DNA of 64,000 nucleotides, from contig FOZN01000002.1 in the NCBI GenBank assembly GCA_900114805.1, forward strand, positions 779,781 through 843,780. The letters are read 5' to 3'. Under the pieces are notes generated by a model. It was given only the letters and a program-made list of their open reading frames with translations, searched no databases and was not told the origin of the DNA. Shown here one piece after another: positions 15,337 through 23,490 of the stretch. Position 1 is the first letter of the stretch. Each line of letters starts with the position of its first letter. Made by a program: the position numbers and the translations under genes. The DNA comes from Agrococcus baldri (GTDB taxonomy: Bacteria > Actinomycetota > Actinomycetes > Actinomycetales > Microbacteriaceae).

Positions 15337-16458
15337 TCAGCGCGAGCGGCGGATGCCCTGCAGGTCGAGTGCCTCATCGAGCAGCAGGTTCGCCGCATCG
15401 CCGCTGCGGTCGCCGGCGCGGATGGCGTGGCCGACCAGGTGCAGCGACGTGAGCGCCGTCGTGTGCGGCTCCAGCATCCATCGGTCGGCGGCGGTCTCGG
15501 CGAGTGTGTGGAGCAGCCGGGCGTCGCTCGCGCGCCCGGCGACCTCGTTGCGCACGGCGCTCGCGGTCGCGTGCCCGATGAACGCGGCGGTGTCGTCGCA
15601 GGGGTCGCCGAGCCCGGTGGTGTCGACGTCGATGACGGATGCGACCGCGCCCTCCGCGAAGAAGAGCTGGCCGATGTGCAGGTCACCGTGGATGACGCGG
15701 GGAGCGCCCTCGCGGCGGATGTTCGGCTGCACCGCCGCGGCCAGCGCGCGCACCTCGCGCTCGCGCTCGGGCAGCAGCGCGGCCAGCCGGTCGATGTGCC
15801 ACTCGATCCGGGAACCCACCGACGCCCGGGCGATGCGCCGCGTGCGCACACCGGCCAGTCGCTCGCGCAGGTCGTCGACGGCGTCGAGCAGGTCGGATGC
15901 GCTGGAGGAGGCCGCGGCGACGGGGCCGCGCGTGCCGGGTGCGTCGCGCACCACGAGCACGCCGGAGGGCGCCCAGTGCACGACCTTCGGCGCGGGGACG
16001 CCGGCGTCGCGGCACGCCTGGTGGATGCGCGCGAGATCCTCGGCCTCGCCGGGCCGCACGACCTTCACGAACATGTGCCGCCCGTGCTGCGTGAGCCGCA
16101 CCACAGCCCGTCGGCCGGGGCGATAGGAGAGCACGCGCGCGTCGATGGGGCCGGGCGTGCTGCCGCCAGCCAGCGCGATGCGCAGCAGTCGCTCGGGGTC
16201 GAGGGCGGTGCGCAGCGCCGGCAGGCGCGGATCGAACGGATGCTTCCAGATGCGCGCGACGGGCTTGCCGTCGCGGTCGCGGATGACGAAGCCGGTCTCC
16301 CTGGCGACCGTCTGGCGCGAGGTGTCGACGAACCAGTCGCCCTGCTCGGGACCCTCGTCGACAGCGAAGCGCACGATCCGGCCCTCGCCGAAGGGCTCGC
16401 CGGCGATCAGGCGGCCGGGTGCCCCGATGGCCTGCTCCAGGAACCCCGCTTCCAGCAT
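15337..16458 (-). CDS. Phosphotransferase-like protein (APH/choline-kinase fold), paralogue 2
   Basis: 373-residue relative of the gene at 11574-12953 but without its low-complexity N-terminus. It shares in order DWFVDTSRQTVARETGFVI, IWKHPFDPRLPAL, VLSYRPGRRAVVRL, the catalytic IHGDLHIGQLFF and VIDVDTTGLGDPCDDTAAFIGH. These fit the APH fold (HGD catalytic Asp, GDP metal site). It ends 12 bases after the response regulator on the other strand. The N-terminal VDTSR and IWKHP motifs are not part of classical aminoglycoside kinases, so this looks like a separate subfamily. Substrate unknown. Confidence 0.8.
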   Translation of the reverse strand: MLEAGFLEQAIGAPGRLIAGEPFGEGRIVRFAVDEGPEQGDWFVDTSRQTVARETGFVIRDRDGKPVARIWKHPFDPRLPALRTALDPERLLRIALAGGSTPGPIDARVLSYRPGRRAVVRLTQHGRHMFVKVVRPGEAEDLARIHQACRDAGVPAPKVVHWAPSGVLVVRDAPGTRGPVAAASSSASDLLDAVDDLRERLAGVRTRRIARASVGSRIEWHIDRLAALLPEREREVRALAAAVQPNIRREGAPRVIHGDLHIGQLFFAEGAVASVIDVDTTGLGDPCDDTAAFIGHATASAVRNEVAGRASDARLLHTLAETAADRWMLEPHTTALTSLHLVGHAIRAGDRSGDAANLLLDEALDLQGIRRSR

Positions 16459-16499
16459 GCCCCCATCGTTCCAGGGATCGGCTGGGACTCGCCCGCAGG

Positions 16500-17000
16500 T
16501 CAGTCGGAAGCGGGCGTGTCGGCCTCGGTGGTGTCGATGCCGGTGGTGTCCGCGCAGCGCTCCAGCAGCCGTGCGCGCAGCGGGCCGAAGACGCGGTCGA
16601 GCACGGCGATCGCCTCCGGGTCGAGGTCGCCCAGGAAGAGCTCGTCGACGTGGCGGGCGTGCACCGGGCGCGTCTTGCGCAGTCGCACGCGACCCGCATC
16701 GGTGAGCACCGCATCCGTGCCCCGACGGTCGGCCTCGCTGGGCTCACGTGCGACCAGCCCCTCGCGCTCGAGCGCGGTGACGCGGTACGTCAGCCGGCCC
16801 GGCGCGAACGCGAGCGCGCGCGCCAGGTCGCCCATGCGCATCCGGTCGCCGTCCGCCTCCGACAGCACCAGCAGCACGTTGAAGTCGCCCAGGTCGAGGT
16901 CGGACGAGGCCTTCATGCGGCGCTCGAGCTCGTTCATGAGCAGCTGCGAGCCCTCGATGTAGCCGCGCCAGGCGCGCAGGGCGACCGCGCGGGGGCTCAC
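16500..17000 (-). CDS. MarR-family transcriptional regulator
   Basis: 166 residues from GTG 17000, chosen because it overlaps the FMN reductase stop by four bases (GTGA). The winged helix is clear: LGDFNVLLVLSEADGDRMRMGDLARALAFAPGRLTYRVTALEREGLVAREPSEADRRGTDAVLTDAGRVRL. The wing has RRGTDAVLT. It is last in an operon of an LLM-class flavin enzyme and an FMN reductase. The 12-bp palindrome TTCAAAGTTGAA before that operon is of the kind MarR proteins recognise, so feedback control is likely. Confidence 0.88.
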   Translation of the reverse strand: MSPRAVALRAWRGYIEGSQLLMNELERRMKASSDLDLGDFNVLLVLSEADGDRMRMGDLARALAFAPGRLTYRVTALEREGLVAREPSEADRRGTDAVLTDAGRVRLRKTRPVHARHVDELFLGDLDPEAIAVLDRVFGPLRARLLERCADTTGIDTTEADTPASD

Positions 17001-17617
17001 GCGTGCCCCAGCATCTGCTCGAAGGAGACGAAGGCGTCGCCCTCGGTGTCGAAGGGGTCGGCCTCGCGGCGGCGCGGCATGGCGACCATCAGGTCGGCGA
17101 GCTCCTGCCCCTCGCGGGCGATGCGGCGGTCGAGGCCGGAGGCGCTGCCCCAGTCCTCGGCCGCGGCGAACACGCCCGTCGGCGCCACCTGCGCCTTGAG
17201 GTAGGCGAACATCGGCCGCATGGCGGTGTCCATCACCATCGAGTGGCGGGCCGTGCCGCCGGTGGCGCCCAGCGCCGTCGGGATCGAGGCGAGCTGCCCC
17301 TCCTCGACACAATCGAAGAACGACTTGAACAGCCCCGAGTAGCTCATGTTGAACGTCGGCGTGACGGCGATGATCGCCTCCGCGTCGATGACCTCCTTGA
17401 TGGCGGCCGCGAGCGCATCGGTGGGGTTGTGGGTGAGCATGTGGCTCGCGATGTCCTGCGCGAGCGGTCGGAGGGTCACATCGACCACATCGGCGTGCTG
17501 GCCGTGCGCGGTGAGCGCCGTGAGCGTGGCGTCGCGCAGCCGGTCGGCGAGCAGCTTGGTGCTCGACGGCTCGCCGAGACCGGCGGAGACGACGACGATG
17601 CGGGGGTTGGTCATCAC
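16997..17617 (-). CDS. NAD(P)H-dependent FMN reductase
   Basis: Flavodoxin-fold reductase of 206 residues. It opens with PRIVVVSAGLGEPSSTKLLADRL, where the usual phosphate loop is modified, and continues with AEAIIAVTPTFNMSYSGLFKSFFDCV. Its overall layout matches CE1759-like FMN reductases that serve luciferase-like monooxygenases. The start is GTG 17617 or ATG 17614, overlapping the stop of the LLM gene. It overlaps the MarR gene at the other end. The chain of overlaps shows one operon, in which this enzyme probably supplies reduced flavin to the LLM-class partner. Confidence 0.88.
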   Translation of the reverse strand: MMTNPRIVVVSAGLGEPSSTKLLADRLRDATLTALTAHGQHADVVDVTLRPLAQDIASHMLTHNPTDALAAAIKEVIDAEAIIAVTPTFNMSYSGLFKSFFDCVEEGQLASIPTALGATGGTARHSMVMDTAMRPMFAYLKAQVAPTGVFAAAEDWGSASGLDRRIAREGQELADLMVAMPRRREADPFDTEGDAFVSFEQMLGHA

Positions 17618-18807
17618 TCGCCTGCCTGCCGGGCGATGGCGGCGCCAGTGTCGAGTGCCGCGTCGAGGTCGGTGCGGGCGCCCTCCTGCCAGGCGTTGCC
17701 CTGCTCGCCCATCTGGGTGCCCGCCTCACGGGCCGCGGCGACGCGCGCGGCGTGCGTGGGCGCATCCGGAACCCCGTCGGCGCGCACACGGTCGAACTCG
17801 CGGCGCAGCACCGGCACGACCTCGGTGCCGAGGATCTCGATCTGCTCGAGCACCTCCTCGAGCGGCAGACCGGCGTGGTCGACGAGGAACAGCTGCCGCT
17901 GGTAGTCGCCGGCGTAGTCGCGGAAGGACAGCGTGCGCTCGATGACCTGCTCGGGCGTGCCGACGGTGAGCGGCGTCATCTCGGTGAAGTCCTCGAGGCT
18001 CGGGCCGTGGCCGTAGACGGGCGCGACGTCGAAGAATGGACGGAAGCGCTCCTTGGCCTCGCGCTCGGTCGACTTCATGAAGACCTGGCCGCCGAGGCCG
18101 ACGATCGCCTGCTCGGGCTCGCCGTGGCCGTAGTGCGCGAAGCGCGAGCGGTACAGCCGCACCATGCGCTCGGTGTGCTCCTTGTTCCAGAAGATGTTGT
18201 TGTGGAAGAAGCCGTCGCCGTAGTACGCGGCCTGCTCGGCGATCTGCGGCGAGCGGATCGAGCCGTGCCAGACGAACGGCGCGACGCCGTCGAGCGGCGC
18301 GGGGGTCGAGGTGAAGCCCGTCAGCGGCGTGCGGTGCTTGCCCTGCCAGTTGACGACCGGCTCGTGCCACAGCTTGTGCAGCAGCGCGTAGTTCTCGATC
18401 GCGAGCTCGATGCCGTCGCGGATGTCCTTGCCGAACCACGGGTAGACGGGGCCGGTGTTGCCGCGCCCGAGCGTGAGGTCGGCGCGGCCGTCGCTCAGGT
18501 GCTGCAGCATCGCGAAGTCCTCGGCGATCTTCACCGGGTCGTTGGTGGTGATGAGCGTCGTCGCGGTCGAGAGGATGAGCCGCTCGGTCTGCGCCGCGAT
18601 GTAGCCGAGGGTGGTCGTCGGGCTCGACGAGAAGAACGGCGGGTTGTGGTGCTCGCCGGTGGCGAAGACATCGAGGCCGACCTCCTCGGCCTTCTTGGCC
18701 ATCGCGATCCAGCCCTTGATGCGCTCGTGCTCGCTGGGGGTCTTGCCGGTCGTCGGGTCCTGGGTGATGTCGCTCACCGAGAAGATGCCGAACTGCATGC
18801 TGCTCAT
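17614..18807 (-). CDS. LLM-class flavin-dependent oxidoreductase
   Basis: 397-residue luciferase-like monooxygenase-type enzyme. Markers are AEEVGLDVFATGEHHNPPFFSSSPTTTLGYIAAQTERLILSTATTL, LQHLSDGRADLTLGRGN, and GSIRSPQIAEQAAYYGDGFF. These form the TIM-barrel flavin site of the family. ATG 18807 follows GGAAGGACC; an ATG at 18798 also exists, but this one has the better spacing. It leads an operon with an FMN reductase and a MarR regulator. Such pairs oxidise small organic compounds using FMNH2 and O2; the substrate cannot be named. The C-terminal 80 residues are charged and Ala-rich. Confidence 0.9.
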   Translation of the reverse strand: MSSMQFGIFSVSDITQDPTTGKTPSEHERIKGWIAMAKKAEEVGLDVFATGEHHNPPFFSSSPTTTLGYIAAQTERLILSTATTLITTNDPVKIAEDFAMLQHLSDGRADLTLGRGNTGPVYPWFGKDIRDGIELAIENYALLHKLWHEPVVNWQGKHRTPLTGFTSTPAPLDGVAPFVWHGSIRSPQIAEQAAYYGDGFFHNNIFWNKEHTERMVRLYRSRFAHYGHGEPEQAIVGLGGQVFMKSTEREAKERFRPFFDVAPVYGHGPSLEDFTEMTPLTVGTPEQVIERTLSFRDYAGDYQRQLFLVDHAGLPLEEVLEQIEILGTEVVPVLRREFDRVRADGVPDAPTHAARVAAAREAGTQMGEQGNAWQEGARTDLDAALDTGAAIARQAGE

Positions 18808-18837
18808 GGGTGGTCCTTCCGTCGCGGAGGCAAGTCT

Positions 18838-18849
18838 TTCAAAGTTGAA
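18838..18849. promoter_or_regulatory. Palindromic operator before the LLM-FMN reductase-marR operon
   Basis: The 12-bp sequence TTCAAAGTTGAA has perfect 5-bp half-sites TTCAA/TTGAA around a 2-base centre, 30 bases before the LLM start codon. The surrounding 30 bases are AT-rich, unlike the rest of the region, as expected of a promoter. The operon's own MarR protein is the natural candidate to bind it. Confidence 0.6.
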
Positions 18850-18894
18850 CAATATGTGCAACGGGTGATGTGGGCACCCTATTCCCGGCGTCCA

Positions 18895-18953
18895 CAACGT
18901 GCCAGGTGATGCTTCGGCGCATGGCGTGCAGCGAGTGCGCACCTGGCACGTTG
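18895..18953. repeat. Hairpin repeat, copy A (upstream of the FAD oxidoreductase)
   Basis: A perfect 14-bp stem (18895-18908 with 18940-18953) encloses a 31-base loop that contains its own small GATGC/GCAT hairpin. It is homologous to copy B at 20302-20368: the two align without gaps over the loop at about 31 of 39 positions. One stem position differs as C-G here and T-A there, a compensatory pair. It lies between divergent genes, so it is not simply a terminator. The TAGCGT box of the next gene is 16 bases downstream. Confidence 0.85.
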
Positions 18954-18969
18954 AGATGGGGGGGGCGCG

Positions 18970-18975
18970 TAGCGT
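18970..18975 (+). promoter_or_regulatory. -10 box of a leaderless FAD oxidoreductase transcript
   Basis: TAGCGT sits exactly six bases before ATG 18982, placing the transcript start at the ATG. The hairpin repeat copy A lies just upstream, where -35 contacts would be. Confidence 0.5.
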
Positions 18976-18981
18976 TCGGGT

Positions 18982-20292
18982 ATGACGACGGATGCGGTGC
19001 GCGGCTTCGACGCAGACGTCGCGGTGGTCGGGCTGGGCGCGATCGGCTCGAGCGCGGCCTGGCGCCTTGCCGCCCGCGGACTCGACGTCATCGGCATCGA
19101 CCAGCACGAGCCCGGCCACGTCTGGGGCGGCTCGCGCGGGCGCACGCGACTCTTCCGCGTCGCGTGCCTCGAGCATCCCGGACTGGTGCCGATCGCTCGC
19201 CGGGCGAGGGAGCTGTGGCGCGAGCTCGAGGCCGCCGCCGGGCAGGAGCTGCTGCTGGAGACCGGCGGCATCATGATCGGCCAGCCGGGCTCCCGCATCA
19301 TCGACGGCACGCTCGCGGCCGCCCGCGTGCACGCGCTGCCGGTCGAGCGGCTCGACGCCGACGAGCTGGCCCGCCGGCTGCCGGGCCATGCGCGCCTCGA
19401 CCCGGGCGATGTGGGGCTGTGGGATCCGGAGGCCGGCGTGCTGCGCCCCGAGGCCGCCATCGTCGCGGCGGTCGATGCCGCCCGGGCGGCGGGCGCGCGC
19501 ATCCGCACCGGGGAGCGCGTGCTCGCGATCGAGCCCGACGCCGACGGCGTGACCGTCCGTCTCGCGGGCGGCGAGCCGAGCAATGCGGCCAGCGAGACGG
19601 CAGCGGCTGGCGGCACCGCGAGTCGTGAGCTGCGGGTGCGCCGCGTGGTGCTGGCAGCCGGCCCCTGGCTGCCGCAGCTCGTGCCCGCCCTGCCGATCAC
19701 GCCGCACCGGGTGGTGATGACGTGGTTCGGGGCTCGCGAGGGCCACGAGGCCTCGGCCGATCGGCTGCACGTGTTCATCCGCAGCGTGCCGGGCCTGCCG
19801 CCGGGCGAGGAGCACTGGATCTGGGGCCACGGCGCGCTCGCCGGCGACCTCGCGAAGGTCGGGCCCGAGTTCGACGGACCCTTCGAGGCCGACGACCCGG
19901 ATGCGATCGACCGCGACATCCACGCCGGCGAGACCGACGGCATCCAGGCGCTCGTCGCGGCCGCCCTGCCCGACCTCGACCCCGAGCCGGCAGAGGCGAC
20001 CACCTGCATCATGGCCCACACGCCCGACGGCCAGTTCGTGCTCGGCCGCCCGGGTGCATCCAGCGGCCTGCGCGCATCCGGCGACCGTGGCGCACCCGGC
20101 GACCGTGGCGCATCCGGCGACCGGGACGCATCCGGCGACCGGGACGCGTCCGACCGCGTCGTCGTCGCCGGCGGCTGCTCCGGCCACTCGTTCAAGCACG
20201 CCTCAGCGCTCGGCGAGCTCGCGGCGCAGCTGACCGTCGGCGAGGCGCCCTTCACCGACATCGGCTTCCTCGACCCGGCCCGCTTCGCCTGA
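18982..20292 (+). CDS. FAD-dependent amine oxidoreductase (sarcosine/N-methyl amino acid oxidase-like)
   Basis: The DAO/MSOX-fold flavoprotein has 436 residues. The N-terminal Rossmann motif VAVVGLGAIGSSAAWRLAARGLDVIGIDQHEPGHVWGGSRGRTRLFRVA includes the Gly-Gly-Ser-Arg stretch typical of monomeric sarcosine and N-methyltryptophan oxidases. The C-terminal FAD segment is VVVAGGCSGHSFKHASALGELAAQL. No cysteine stands at the MSOX covalent-flavin position near the FAD tail (GGCSGHSFK has Cys in another context), so flavin linkage is uncertain. Between the last strand (HTPDGQFVLGRP) and the FAD tail sits a repetitive ASGDRG insert. The gene is alone, flanked by hairpin repeats A and B. Substrate: a secondary amine or N-methyl amino acid. 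Confidence 0.85.
   Translation: MTTDAVRGFDADVAVVGLGAIGSSAAWRLAARGLDVIGIDQHEPGHVWGGSRGRTRLFRVACLEHPGLVPIARRARELWRELEAAAGQELLLETGGIMIGQPGSRIIDGTLAAARVHALPVERLDADELARRLPGHARLDPGDVGLWDPEAGVLRPEAAIVAAVDAARAAGARIRTGERVLAIEPDADGVTVRLAGGEPSNAASETAAAGGTASRELRVRRVVLAAGPWLPQLVPALPITPHRVVMTWFGAREGHEASADRLHVFIRSVPGLPPGEEHWIWGHGALAGDLAKVGPEFDGPFEADDPDAIDRDIHAGETDGIQALVAAALPDLDPEPAEATTCIMAHTPDGQFVLGRPGASSGLRASGDRGAPGDRGASGDRDASGDRDASDRVVVAGGCSGHSFKHASALGELAAQLTVGEAPFTDIGFLDPARFA
20074..20145 (+). repeat. Four 18-bp tandem repeats in the FAD oxidoreductase gene
   Basis: Units at 20074, 20092, 20110 and 20128 follow the pattern GCATCCGGCGACCGTGGC with one to three changes. They encode ASGDRG, APGDRG, ASGDRD, ASGDRD. 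The insert falls in a surface loop before the FAD-binding tail, so it probably leaves the fold intact. Confidence 0.9.
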
Positions 20293-20301
20293 GCAGTCCC
20301 G

Positions 20302-20368
20302 ATCTCAACGTGTCAGGTGCTCGTTCGACGCAGGGAGTGCGGCGTGTGCGCACCTGACACGTTGAGAT
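20302..20368. repeat. Hairpin repeat, copy B (between convergent genes)
   Basis: A perfect 19-bp stem (20302-20320 with 20350-20368) and a 29-base loop occupy almost the whole gap between the FAD oxidoreductase stop (20292) and the MFS stop (20373) on the other strand. It is homologous in stem and loop to copy A. Here it could work as a bidirectional terminator, but there is no T-run on either side. Confidence 0.9.
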
Positions 20369-20372
20369 TGGC

Positions 20373-21647
20373 TCAGACGCTGGTCGCCGGGTCGATCGAG
20401 GGGCCCTCGAGCGTGGCGGTCGCGGTGTCGGCCGGGGCGTGCTGCGCGCGGCTGAGCAGCACGAAGGGGATCGCCGCTGCCGAGATGATGCCGCTGAGCA
20501 CGAGCGAGAAGCCGTAGCCGCCGATGTCGGCAGAGCGGCCCAGGATCGGCTGCGCGATGGCGCTGCCGCCCGAGCCCATCAGCGAGTCGAACGAGAGCAC
20601 CGTCGCGCGCTGCTTCGAGGGGATCATGTCGTTCAGGTAGGCGCGGTGCACCGGGTCGTCGATCGACGTCATCACGCCCCAGACGGCGACCAGCGCGATC
20701 GCCACCCAGAAGTTCTGGGCCAGGCCGATGCCCAGCAGCACCACGACGCTCGTCACCGCCGAGAGTAGCAGCGTCGAGGTGCGCTTGCGGAACCAGCGCC
20801 GCACGACCGGCGCCAGGAAGCCGCCCGCCATGGCCGAGCCCGACAGCAGCGCAGCGGCGAGGCCGGCGATCGAGTACGCCTCGGGGTCGCCCCAGAGCTC
20901 CAGCAGGTACGGCTGCAGCGCGTAGAAGGCGTAGAAGCCGACGCCCGCCGTGAACGGGCTCGCGAGCATCAGCCAGCGCACCGGCGGGTTGCCGAGCCCG
21001 TACTTGAGCGAGGCGCGCAGCACCGTGCGGGTGGCCTTGATCGGCCCCTCGCTGCGGTCGGGCGTGAAGCCGAGGTCGCGCATCAGCAGGCCGGCGATCA
21101 CCACCATCAGCACGAGCACCCCGGCCCGCATCAGGAACGGCACCCCCAGGTCGGTCAGCTGCGCCACCACGCCGCCGAGCACCGAGCCGACGAGCATTGC
21201 GCCGCCCGAGACCGCGACCGAGCGGCCGAAGATCTTCTCGAGCGACCCCTCGTAGCCGGTCGCCTGCAGCGCGTCGACGAGCCACGCATCCACCGCCCCG
21301 GTGAAGAAGGTGAAGCCCAGCCCCAGCAGCATCGACGCGAGCGCCCAGCCCCAGAAAGGCGCCTCCCACAGCCACATCAGCCAGTACAGGCCGGTGGTGA
21401 CCGCGAGCGTCGCCGAGCCCAGCACGTATGACCAGCGCCGCCCCATCGTGTCGGCGACGACGCCCGTCGGGATCTCGAAGATCAGCACACCGATCGTGTA
21501 GAACGCGTTGGCGGTGAACGCCTCGAGGTTCGTCAGCCCGGCATCGAGCAGGAACAGCGTGTTGATGCCCCAGATGAAGGAGGCCGCGAGCGTGTTGCCG
21601 AGCACCAGCACGTAGTAGGTGCCCTGCACGCGGCTGGCGGTCGGCAT
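20373..21647 (-). CDS. MFS transporter
   Basis: Twelve-helix transporter of 424 residues from ATG 21647. The N-terminal half has YYVLVLGNTLAASFIWGINTLFLLDAGL, FEIPTGVVADTMGRRWSYVLG (the conserved loop 2-3 motif, with D and RR) and FTFFTGAVDAWLVDAL. The second half has NDMIPSKQRATVLSFDSLMGSGGSAIAQPILG, typical of a subgroup often annotated as MFS_1 or DHA-like. It shares no operon partner; its stop faces hairpin copy B. Substrate unknown. Confidence 0.88.
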   Translation of the reverse strand: MPTASRVQGTYYVLVLGNTLAASFIWGINTLFLLDAGLTNLEAFTANAFYTIGVLIFEIPTGVVADTMGRRWSYVLGSATLAVTTGLYWLMWLWEAPFWGWALASMLLGLGFTFFTGAVDAWLVDALQATGYEGSLEKIFGRSVAVSGGAMLVGSVLGGVVAQLTDLGVPFLMRAGVLVLMVVIAGLLMRDLGFTPDRSEGPIKATRTVLRASLKYGLGNPPVRWLMLASPFTAGVGFYAFYALQPYLLELWGDPEAYSIAGLAAALLSGSAMAGGFLAPVVRRWFRKRTSTLLLSAVTSVVVLLGIGLAQNFWVAIALVAVWGVMTSIDDPVHRAYLNDMIPSKQRATVLSFDSLMGSGGSAIAQPILGRSADIGGYGFSLVLSGIISAAAIPFVLLSRAQHAPADTATATLEGPSIDPATSV

Positions 21648-21727
21648 GTGCCCACAGTGGCACGCGGATGCCCGTGGCGACAGAGGCCGCACGGCCGGGT
21701 CCGCGCGCCCCGGCCGCGCGGGCCGGC

Positions 21728-23446
21728 TCAGAAGAGCTGGCGCCAGTTGGTCCGGGCCAGATCGAGCAGCTCGTCGCCGCGGCCTGACAGTACCGTGCGG
21801 ATGGCGTAGAGCGCGAAGCCCTTCGCCTGCTCGAAGGCGATCGACGGCGGGATGGTCAGCTCCTGCGAGTCGCACACCACGTCGACGAGCACCGGTCCGT
21901 CGTGCGCGAAGGCCTCGGTGAGCGCCGCGTCGACGCCCGCGGAGTCCTCCACCCTGATGCCCTTGATGCCCATCGCCTCCGCGACGCCGGCGAGGCTCGG
22001 GTTCTCGAGCTCGGTCGCGAAGGGCACGAGCCCCGCCGCCTTCATCTCCAGGTCGACGAAGTTCAGCGAGGAGTTGTTGAACACCACGATCTTCGCCGGC
22101 AGCCGGTTCTGCGTCAGCGCCAGCAGGTCGCCCAGCAGCATCGTCACGCCGCCGTCGCCCGAGAGCGTGACGGTCTGCCTGGTGCGATCCTGCGCCAGCA
22201 CGCCGATCGCCTGTGGCACCGCGTTCGCCATCGATCCGTGGTTGAACGAGCCGAGCATCCGTCGTCTGCCGTTCATGGTGAGGTACCGGGATGCGTAGAC
22301 CACGGGCGAGCCGACGTCCGGGATGAAGACGGCGTCGTCCGCGGCCAGCTCGCTGATGCGCCGGGCGAGGTGCTGCGGGTGCACCGGCTGCCCCTTGCGC
22401 GCCGGCGACGCCAGGTCGTCGAGCTTCTCGCGGGTCTTCGCGTAGTGCTTCTGCGCGTCCTTCAGGTGCCGGTCGTCCTTCTGCTCCAGGTGCGGCAGCA
22501 GCGCCTGCAGCGTCTCGCCCACACCGCCGACCAGGGCGACGTCGACCGGATGCCGCCTGCCGATCTGCGCGCCGCGGATGTCGACCTGCACGTACTGCGC
22601 GTCGGGGTAGAACTGCGGGTAGGGGAAGTCCGTGCCCAGCAGCAGCACCGCATCCGCGTCGCTCATCGCCCGGAAGCCGCTCGCGAAGCCCAGCAGCCCC
22701 GTCATGCCGACGTCGTACGGGTTGTCGTGCTCGAGGTGCTCCTTGCCGCGCATCGCGTGCACGATGGGCGCGCCGAGCCGTTCGGCGACCGCCAGCACCT
22801 CGGCGTGCGCGCCCGCGGTCCCCGCACCGCCGAGGATCGTCACCGTGCGCGCGTGGTTCAGCACGTCGGCGGCCTCGAGCAGGTGCATCGGCAGCGGCAC
22901 CGTGGTCGAGTGCGAGCGGCGGATGATGCGGCGCCGGTCGTCGGCGATCTCGGCCATCGCCACATCGCCCGGGATCACCAGCACCGCGACCCCGCGCTGC
23001 TCGATCGCGGCCCGCATCGCGATCTCGAGCAGCCGCGGCATCTGCTTCGGGTCGGCGACGTACTCGACGTAGACGGAGCACTCGCGGAAGAGCTCCTGCG
23101 GGTGCGTCTCCTGGAAGTAGTTCGTGCCGATCTCGACGGTCGGGATGTGCGCGGCGATCGCCAGCACCGGCACACGGCTGCGGTTGGCGTCGTAGAGGCC
23201 GTTGATCAGGTGCAGGTTGCCGGGCCCGCAGCTGCCGGCGCACACCGCGAGCTCGCCGGTCATCTCGGCCTCGGCGCCGGCGGCGAAGGCGGCGGTCTCC
23301 TCGTGCCGCACGTGCACCCACTCCATGCGGTCCTCGACGCGGATCGCCTCCGTGAAGGCGTTCAGCGAGTCGCCGGGCAGCCCGTACACGCGCTGCACGC
23401 CGTTGGCCACGAGCGTCTGGACGATGTTCTCGGCAACCGTTCCCAT
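21728..23446 (-). CDS. poxB: Pyruvate dehydrogenase (quinone)-like TPP enzyme
   Basis: 572-residue thiamine diphosphate enzyme resembling PoxB, which oxidatively decarboxylates pyruvate to acetate and CO2 and passes electrons to the membrane quinone pool. The catalytic Glu lies in VRHEETAAFAAGAEAEMTGELAVCAGSCGPGN. The TPP/Mg motif is SGDGGVTMLLGDLLALTQNRLPAKIVVFNNSSLNF. The C-terminal tail (QAKGFALYAIRTVLSGRGDELLDLARTNWRQLF) fits the membrane-binding end of PoxB. ATG 23446 begins MGTVAENIV as in relatives; the frame extends upstream without family sequence. Related carboligases cannot be fully excluded. Confidence 0.88.
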   Translation of the reverse strand: MGTVAENIVQTLVANGVQRVYGLPGDSLNAFTEAIRVEDRMEWVHVRHEETAAFAAGAEAEMTGELAVCAGSCGPGNLHLINGLYDANRSRVPVLAIAAHIPTVEIGTNYFQETHPQELFRECSVYVEYVADPKQMPRLLEIAMRAAIEQRGVAVLVIPGDVAMAEIADDRRRIIRRSHSTTVPLPMHLLEAADVLNHARTVTILGGAGTAGAHAEVLAVAERLGAPIVHAMRGKEHLEHDNPYDVGMTGLLGFASGFRAMSDADAVLLLGTDFPYPQFYPDAQYVQVDIRGAQIGRRHPVDVALVGGVGETLQALLPHLEQKDDRHLKDAQKHYAKTREKLDDLASPARKGQPVHPQHLARRISELAADDAVFIPDVGSPVVYASRYLTMNGRRRMLGSFNHGSMANAVPQAIGVLAQDRTRQTVTLSGDGGVTMLLGDLLALTQNRLPAKIVVFNNSSLNFVDLEMKAAGLVPFATELENPSLAGVAEAMGIKGIRVEDSAGVDAALTEAFAHDGPVLVDVVCDSQELTIPPSIAFEQAKGFALYAIRTVLSGRGDELLDLARTNWRQLF

Positions 23447-23490
23447 GCCGCCACCATGGCACGCGCACCTGATGCGCGACAGGCCCTTCA

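Noticed and set aside
11574..16458. Aminoglycoside resistance kinases
   Set aside because: Only the fold motifs match. The N-terminal halves carry other conserved motifs, and no resistance context is visible, so a resistance call would be unsupported.
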